Below are positions 57,425-64,000 of a stretch of DNA of 64,000 nucleotides, in pieces. The DNA lies in assembly GCA_028386065.3 (NCBI GenBank), contig JAKUCV010004308.1, positions 147,367-211,366 on the forward strand. The letters run 5' to 3'. The DNA comes from Turnera subulata (lineage: Eukaryota > Streptophyta > Magnoliopsida > Malpighiales > Passifloraceae). Under the pieces are notes generated by a model, which saw nothing but the letters and a program-made list of their open reading frames with translations, had not been told where the DNA came from and made no database searches. The position numbers were made by a program, and so were the translations under genes. Numbering within the stretch: the stretch's first letter is position 1; each line of letters begins with the position of its first letter.

Positions 57425-59827
57425 CTAAGGATAAGATGCAACAATTTTATCCAGAGCTTCCATCACAGTAGCCTCAAAGTCAGTCATCTGATCCTTAAGA
57501 TCATCTAGCAAACTTTCAACCGCAGCCACACGAGCACGAAGATCATCATTCTGAATAGCCTTCCCTTTTGGTTTCTTGGTCACAGAGTAATTCCCTTCTG
57601 CATCAGGCTTAGTAGACATCTTGGACAGAGTGAGACTGCTGATAATTACAGGACTGATAGGTGCAGGACCATCTGTGGGAATCAAAGAGAATTTTCGAGC
57701 CAAGAGAGTGATCAAACCTCCAAAACATGGAACCTTGCAAGTGGCCAGATGATGAAGAATTAGAGTTCCACAGCAGATGGGTGTCTGCTTGATAATGCAG
57801 GCCAAAGTCCACTGATCACTGAGCATCACCGTGGTTTTATGGTGTGGTCTCGGTAAAACCACACAAGTCAGCATGTACATCAACACGCGATGCACTGGAA
57901 CCAAATCCTTGTACTTCCCTCTCTGATAAGATCTACCAAAGAGCAGTTTGTTTCCCTCAACATCTGTAGGAGTGCCCTTATGATGCTTCTCATTGTCATA
58001 CACAACTTGAATTTTTCCGGCCTTCAACTTAAGGATCGCAACAATGTCCTTGGCAGTAATGGTAATAGTCTTCCCATTAAGACGGGTGGTAATGGATGCA
58101 GTGGCACCAGTAGCATTAGTGGTCGATTTCAGATACTTAAAGAATTCTTTGACCATTGGTTCATATGCTTTGGCCTTCAAGGTGGCCAGAAAACCAAGCT
58201 GAACTTTCTTCAAGATATCAAACACTCCTAAGTCAGCAAAATCCTCCATAACCACAATGTGTGGTGCATAAAAAGCAGACAAATTCACATCTCTCTTCTT
58301 CTTCTTCTTTGCAAATTTGCCTTTGACTGGTCCTTTTGCCTTCTTCTTTGGAGGTTTAGCTGGGGTTTCCTCCTCTTCATCTTCTTCATCATCATGCTCT
58401 TCATCTTCATCTCGGTCATTCTTTTCTGAGTCATCTTCACTAGCTTCTTCATCACTCTCTTCTGCATCATTGAAGTTGGAATCATCATCCGAATCATCTC
58501 CCCTTTTTCTCTTCTTAGAAACTTCAGTCTCTTCTGACGCAGCATCTTCAGACTTAGAACTGTTCGAGCTTGAGTGATCTCTAGATTCTTCATCATCTTC
58601 TGGTTCTGGTTCTCGTTCAGGTTCTCCAATCTTGCTTTTTCCTTCAGCCTTTGTCAATGGTTTTGGGGTTGGTTTCTTGGAAACCATAGCGTCAGTTGGT
58701 GCATGAAAGACAATACCAGTGCTCTTCTTTGGAGTGACAGGGTTCACATGCTTGACTAGCTTGTGAGAAACTTCTGCTTTCGTCTTATTCTGAGAAGTCT
58801 TCGTCTTTATTGGTGTCTCATGATCAATGTCAATCGATTCATCTGGTTCCCCAGAAGCCACATACTCGAAGGAATGGACAAAATCAACAGCTTCCTTGCT
58901 CACCCTGATTACATCAGTCATTACATCATCATCCTCCTCTTGTTGAGCAATGTTTTGATCCATAGTGTGTGGCTTATCAACAGGTTGTGAGGTGGTTTGA
59001 ACCGAAACCACGGGTGGAACCACAGCGAAAACCACATTAGAAACCAAGTTGGTCTTATTACCAACTTCACAACTTGCCTTCTTAGTAGTATCTAGCAGTT
59101 TAGTTCCTTCATGCAATACTTTGGAGTAGGCTTCTTCTTCTTCTCTAGAGGGTGTTCGGATGAGGCTTTCTGGAGGAGCATGGCCTTTAATGATGAAATC
59201 TGAAATCATATCCCCAAATTCCTCTCTTTTCTTTTCACGAAATATTTTGGGATCATGACCAGGTAGAATTACTATGTGCTTAACAAAGTTATCAATCATT
59301 GATTTGACCATATAGGGGGTAAGCACAGAAGGATCTTCTATAAGTATGGTGGTTGTGCTAGCACTAGGTTTATCAATGGTGGTGTATGGGATGGTCTTCT
59401 CACTATCTTCAAGTGTAGAAACACGATAACGAATGGGATCTGGACATAAGAGGTCAGTTTGAGGTGTATTACCAGTGAGAGGTGTTTTGAGCCATGAGGG
59501 TGCAGAAGACCCTTCAGGAACAGTGCTTTTCTCTATGGTTGGCCAAGGTTCTCAATCAAGCCAAACTTTTTCAGACCCCTTCTGAATTTCTTGCTTTTCC
59601 CAAGCCTCCTTGAATTTCACTGATTCTTCAGCCTTTGTAGCAGCACATGGAGTGGTAGTGAGCACCTCCATCTCCTTTTGTTCATGCACCTTCTTGAGGT
59701 GTGCAAGTTTGGCAGCCTCAATCTCTTATCGATTTTGTGGCTTAGGTTTGGTAGTGTTTGAGGTAGAAGAGGTTTGATTAGAAACATGCTTCTTAGACTT
59801 GGCTGTTTTAGTGTTTCTCTTCCTCAT
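57425..59827 (-). pseudogene. Extra ORF of the Sirevirus-like element, two stops
   Basis: The frame runs from ATG at 59827 (MRKRNTKTAKSKKHV) to TAG at 57425, about 800 codons, interrupted by stops near 59730 and 59555. It then stays open for 633 residues. The order is a Lys/Ser-rich N-terminus, a region with FREKKREEFGDMISDFI, an Asp/Glu-rich stretch near 58370-58560, a basic stretch, and the putative plant transposon protein domain (LGFLATLKAKAYEPMVKEFF, HRVLMYMLTCVVLPRPHHK, SSLTLSKMSTKP). The C-terminus has a short coiled-coil-like segment (VAAVESLLDDLKDQMTDFEA). It is the better preserved of the two copies and resembles 42335-44870 in order and sequence. Its function is unknown. Confidence 0.8.
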
Positions 59828-60489
59828 CTTGTAAGTGTTTGGGTTTGAAAACAATTCTGATTTAGAAGAGAGAAGGATTTAAGGATAGAGTTGTGAGTGA
59901 ATGAGAATTTGTGTTGATGAAGGAGTGTGTGTAGGGTTTAAAAAGAAGTGGATATGACCGGTTAAGGGAATGGATTATTGGAAAGAGAGTGGCAAAGGAA
60001 TCAGAACAGATCACAGGATAGCTTGTAACGGTTGAAAGCATTAACTCCTCTTCCACTTTTCCAGAGATTGTCGAGGCATGGTCATGATGGTCCCCTACTT
60101 TTGAAAAATCAGGACCATTTTGACCTTCCTTTCCTTCCGACCAGAGATTCTGATTTTTATCCCCACAGAATATCTTTTAGTTGACCATCTTCAATTATCC
60201 AGATCTTCTTTGTTTCCAACCAAAGATGCTTTTATCTACTGGTAATAACTACTGGGTACATGGTTTTCACTGAAACCATACTACTTCTCTTCATCCATTT
60301 TGTCTCAATTGACGACTGTAATGCCTTAAGCAATTTCCTCATATGCCAAAATCATCGTGAAAGTGTGTGTAATGTGGGATAAATGCATGAAGTGCTAATA
60401 TGATTATGTTTGCATATGTTAGTGAAAGAGCATGGTTTTATGCAGCAGCCAAACCTAAAACCAATAGTAAAACCAAATAAGCAAATAAG
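59828..60489 (-). other. Spacer between RNase H and the extra ORF
   Basis: No gene is supported. The region corresponds to 41807-42334 in the other Sirevirus-like element and may hold the leader of the extra ORF. The frame at 59862-60056 is not convincing. Confidence 0.45.
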
Positions 60490-61239
60490 TCATGGTAAAT
60501 TGCACATTCCAAGTTCAAGCCTGATTTTGGTGAACTGATCTTCTTTGAGTGGCTTTGTGAAGATGTCAGCAAGCTGATTTTCAGTTTTCACGAGCTCAAT
60601 GGCAACATCTTTCTTTAACACATGATCTCGGATAAAATGATGCCTCACTTCAGTGTGTTTGGTCCGAGAGTGTTGTATAGGATTCTTAGTCAAATTGATG
60701 GCACTGGAGCTGTCACAATAGATGGGAACACAATTAAATGTTAGTCCATAATCACAAAGAGTTTGTTTCATCCATAGGACTTGTGCACAACAAGCTCCTG
60801 CAGCAACATATTCAGCCTCAGTAGTGGATGTTGCAACCGAATTTTGCTTCTTGCTTGACCAAGACACAAGGTATTGTCCAAGTAAATGACAAGTTCCACT
60901 TGTGCTTTTTCTTTCTAGGGTACATCCTGCAAAATTTGTATCTGAATAGCTTGTTAGCTCAAAAGAGTTAACTTTGGGGTACCATAAACCAAGCAAAGGT
61001 GTGCCCTTAAGATATTTGAATATGCGCTTAATTGCCTTAAGATGTGATTCTTTTGGACATGATTGAAACCTTGCACATAAGCACACACTAAACATTATAT
61101 CAGGTCTAGTGGCTGTGAGATATAGAAGACTACCTATCATACCCCTGTACAATTTTATATCAACATCCTTACCGTGTTCATCCTTTTCAAGTTTGGTGGA
61201 TGTACTCATTGGAGTGGGGCTAGGCTTGGTTTCTGACAA
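60490..61239 (-). pseudogene. Copia RNase H
   Basis: The open frame carries SETKPSPTPMSTSTKLEKDE, YLTATRPDIMFSVCLCARFQ, LKGTPLLGLWYPKVNSFELT, AEYVAAGACCAQVLWMKQTL, YCDSSSAINLTKNPIQHSRT and LADIFTKPLKEDQF. This is the complete C-terminal RNase H of Copia pol. It is one frame off the upstream reverse transcriptase. Confidence 0.85.
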
Positions 61240-61250
61240 ACCAAACCGCT

Positions 61251-63148
61251 TCAGTAGCTCACGAGTGTACTTAGCATGATTGATGAAGATACCTCCATCA
61301 AGTTGCTTAACTTGAAAGCCAGAAAGAAATTGAGCTCACCCATCATGCTCATCTCAAATTCACTGTGCATGAGGCTTTCAAATTCCTTACAAAGTAGATC
61401 ATTAGTAGCACCAAATAAAATATCATCAACATAGATTTGCACAATGATGACATCATGTTTATCAGACTTAACAAATAATGTTGAATCGAATTTTCCTCTA
61501 GAAAAACCTTTAGAAACCAAGTATGAGCTTAACCTATCACACTAAGCCCTAGGTGCTTGCTTCAGTCCATATAATGCCTTTTTAAGCTTGAATACATGTT
61601 CTGGATGTTCATTACTTTCAAAACCAGGTGGTTGTTCAACATATACTTCTTCTAGAATATATCCATTTAAGAATGCACTCTTAACATCCATTTGATATAG
61701 CTTAAAGGATCTATATGATGCAAATGCAAGTAACATGCGAATGGACTCTAATCTAGCAACAGGAGCAAAGGTTTCATCATAATCTATGCCTTCTTCTTGA
61801 TTATACCCTTGAGCAACTAACCTTGCTTTGTTTCTTACCACAACACCTGATTCATCAAGTTTATTTCTGAAGACCCATTTGGTACCAATGACTGGATGTT
61901 CAACTGGTCTTGGCACAAGCTCACAAACATCGCTTCTTTTGAATTGGTTCAGCTCTTCTTGCATTGCCATAACCCAATTCTCATCAAGAATGGCTTCTTT
62001 TGCACTTTTAGGTTCAACTTGAGAGAGGAATGCAAGATGCGAATTGATATTGTGCAGTGAGGATCTGGTAGTCACTCCTTTATTCAGATCACCAAGGATA
62101 ACATCAGTTGTATGTCCCCTGGGTGCCCTGATGTTTCTATGGGAAGTTGATCCTTGTTCTGCTACATTTGGTTCACCACCAGAACCACTTGGTTGAATCA
62201 CTGGTTCCAGGCGTGGTTGGACGTTTGGTTCCACTCTTGGTTCCAACATAGATGGTGTAGGTGGTCCCAGAACAGGTGGTTCTTCCTCCTCTTCCACAGA
62301 ATTCTCATGATTGACAATATATGGTTGCTCATCAGATGCTATGTCAGTATCTATGTCATCACTTTCATCACAAGGGTCAATTTCATCAAATACAACATGC
62401 ATGGTTTCTTCTACAACCAAGGTTCTTTTATTATACACTTTATATGCCTTACAAGTAAGTGAATACCCAAAGAAGACACCATCATCAAATTGAGCATCAA
62501 ATTTATCAAGGTTATCCTTAGTATTAAGTATATAACATTTAGACCCAAAAATACGAAAGTAACTGATGCTTGGTTTCTTATCAAACCATATCTCACAAGG
62601 GGTCTTTTCAATTAAAGGACGTAAGGATACTTTATTTAGAATGTAGCATGCTGTGTTTATACCCTCTGCCCAGAAATATGCAGGTAACATGTGCTCATTA
62701 AGCATAATTCTAGCCAATTCTTGCAACGTTCGATTCTTCCTTTCAACTACCCCATTTTATTGAGGCGTTCTAGGAGTCAAAAAGGTGTGTTCAATACCAC
62801 TTTGCTCACAGAAGTGTTTAAAGACAAGGTTAGCAAATTCACCTCCATGATCACTTCTAATTTTCGAAATTTTATAACCTTTTTCATTTTGTACTTTCCT
62901 AACAAGAGTACAAAATTCATAACATGCATGATCCTTTTGAGCAAGAAATACAATTCAAGTGTACCTAGAATAATCATCAACCACCACAAGAACATAACTT
63001 TTACCACCTAAGCTAATGGTTCTCATGGGACCAAACAAGTCAATATGCAATAATTCAAGTGGTCTAGAAGTAGAGATAGTGTGTGTAGGTTTAAAGGAAC
63101 TTTAACCTGTTTTCCCAGCTGACATGCTCTACATGTGGTTTCTTTTTC
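61251..63148 (-). pseudogene. Copia integrase and reverse transcriptase with stops
   Basis: Integrase lies at about 62726-63148 (IDLFGPMRTISLGGKSYVLV, IRSDHGGEFANLVFKHF). It has stops at a likely W codon (TGA near 62956) and a Q codon (TAA near 62759). Reverse transcriptase follows in 61542-62726 ([73 protein letters not shown]). A TAG near 61542 replaces the usual W. The catalytic YVDDILFGA is in 61251-61520. A single lost G near 61338 then shifts the frame into RNase H. Confidence 0.85.
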
Positions 63149-63613
63149 TTATTTGAGCATTGGCAGTCCTCTCACCAACTCCTTTTTGGACACATTTGAA
63201 ATAAGATCCAAATTTGCATGACCAAGTCTTCTGTGCCATAGAGTTGGGGTTTCTGTTCTAGCACTTAGGCACTTGAAATCAGGATTAGCCACATAATTTA
63301 GGTTGATACAGTATATGTTACCTTTCCGCTTCCCAACAAAAACCACTTGGTTTCTGTTAGTGACTAAGCATCTAGATGCTTCAAACATAATTTTGTATCC
63401 TTTATCACATAATTGACTAATGCTTAGCAAGTTATATTTGAGGTTATCAACCAGTAAAACATGTTCAATAACAGGACAAGAATTAATATCACCGAAACCA
63501 AGGATTTTACCTTTTGACATAACACCAAAAGTTACATTACCTCGATCCTTTTCAGTAAGGGTTGAGAACATGGAAGAGTCCCCTGTCATGTGCCTTGAAC
63601 AACCACTGTCCAA
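63149..63613 (-). pseudogene. Copia protease and gag-pre-integrase domain
   Basis: The protease active site is present (LDSGCSRHMTGDSSMF, with the Asp-Ser-Gly box), which cleaves the polyprotein. The frame continues into the gag-pre-integrase segment (TPTLWHRRLGHANLDLISNV) and a CRACQLGKQ zinc-binding end in the following bases. A TAA near 63155 stops the frame. A one-base shift separates it from the gag frame to its right. Confidence 0.8.
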
Positions 63614-63646
63614 GATCCACTCATCCTTGTTTTCCTATCAGCATGA

Positions 63647-64000
63647 TCAAGTTTTCGGTACCCAAACTAATTTGGGTCCTTCATGGTTAGGCTTGGTTCC
63701 TTTCGGAACCCACACATACTTTACATGACAGTTGCCTTTCTTGAACCAACAAGACCTAATGCCATGACCAACTCTACCACAGAAATGACAGGTAATATAT
63801 GGTGCTTCAGAATGATGTGAGTGCATATGCATGTTCATCCTTGGTCTATATGGTTGACTAGACCCAGCCTTAACAAATTTCATCGGTGGACTTGGTTTGT
63901 GAAAAACCACATGGTTTATAGAGATTGGTTTGTTAAAAACTATGTGAGTAGCCCCTATTCCTTCTTTCTTCACTGAATATCTTTGCTGTCCTAGCAGAAG
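63647..64000 (-). pseudogene. Copia gag C-terminus with zinc knuckle
   Basis: Minus-strand sequence encodes a CCHC zinc knuckle (CHFCGRVGHGIRSCWFKKGN), which binds element RNA. After it comes WVPKGTKPNHEGPKLVWVPK, ending at a stop near 63647. The frame continues off the window edge. Confidence 0.75.

Larger units (their letters stand above)
55724..64000 (-). mobile_element. Sirevirus-like Copia element, 3' part, running off the window
   Basis: On the minus strand, from right to left: gag zinc knuckle, protease, integrase, reverse transcriptase, RNase H, a 3' extra ORF, polypurine tracts and the 3' LTR (55724-56847). Integrase before reverse transcriptase is the Copia order. The LTR ends match those of 724-1791. 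Stops and frameshifts make it defective. The 5' end lies beyond 64000. Confidence 0.85.

Noticed and set aside
58285..58629. Second minus-strand ORF and plus-strand ORF 58317-58577 in the acidic region
   Set aside because: These are shadows of the Asp/Glu codon run (GAA, GAT) in the extra ORF of the Copia element; the same applies to 43732-44115 and 43791-43982.

Overview
This is 64 kb of nuclear DNA from a flowering plant, most likely a eudicot. The signs are AT-rich intergenic DNA, genes with many short GT-AG introns, and nested plant-type LTR retrotransposons (Sirevirus-like Copia, Tekay-like and Athila-like Gypsy), hAT transposons, LINE fragments and SINE-like pieces. The species cannot be named from the sequence alone. 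No bacterial, organellar or CRISPR features were seen.

Three host genes are supported. (1) 20592-22212 (+): a four-exon gene for a 174-aa single-pass membrane protein of unknown function. (2) 24565-25917 (+): an intronless 450-aa divergent NAC-domain transcription factor with a basic nuclear-localisation cluster and a DLNxxP-type EAR repression motif. (3) 50724-54948 (+): a complete 14-exon fumarylacetoacetase gene (421 aa, last step of tyrosine breakdown). The 3' end of its exon 13, with the splice donor, is tandemly triplicated into the following intron.

Layout: 1-1791, 5' end of a Sirevirus-like Copia element (minus). 1792-6073, degenerate Athila-like Gypsy DNA. 6074-14130, a nearly full Tekay-like Gypsy element with both LTRs and an internal deletion joining RNase H to integrase (minus). 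14131-18900, a foldback element split by a non-autonomous Copia element (14633-18519). 19049-20360, a non-autonomous hAT element. 20592-25917, the first two host genes. 26170-31625, SINE-like repeats, LINE pieces, a Cassandra-like LTR carrying 5S rRNA-like sequence, and a long direct repeat. 31626-39525, a dead hAT transposase gene split by a gag-only Gypsy element (33112-38083). 41300-46750, 3' half of a second Sirevirus-like element (+). 46751-50086, LTR-like pieces in both orientations with a minisatellite. 50724-54948, fumarylacetoacetase. 55724-64000, a third Sirevirus-like element (minus), running off the window.

The host genes do not form a pathway together; they lie between successive transposon insertions. 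The retroelement coding regions nearly all carry stops or frameshifts and are best read as pseudogenes. The points most worth checking are the fumarylacetoacetase exon-end triplication, the paired-stem hairpins in the Cassandra-like LTR, the gag-only Gypsy element, the non-autonomous Copia with a GC-rich interior, and the extra acidic ORF of the Sirevirus-like elements.
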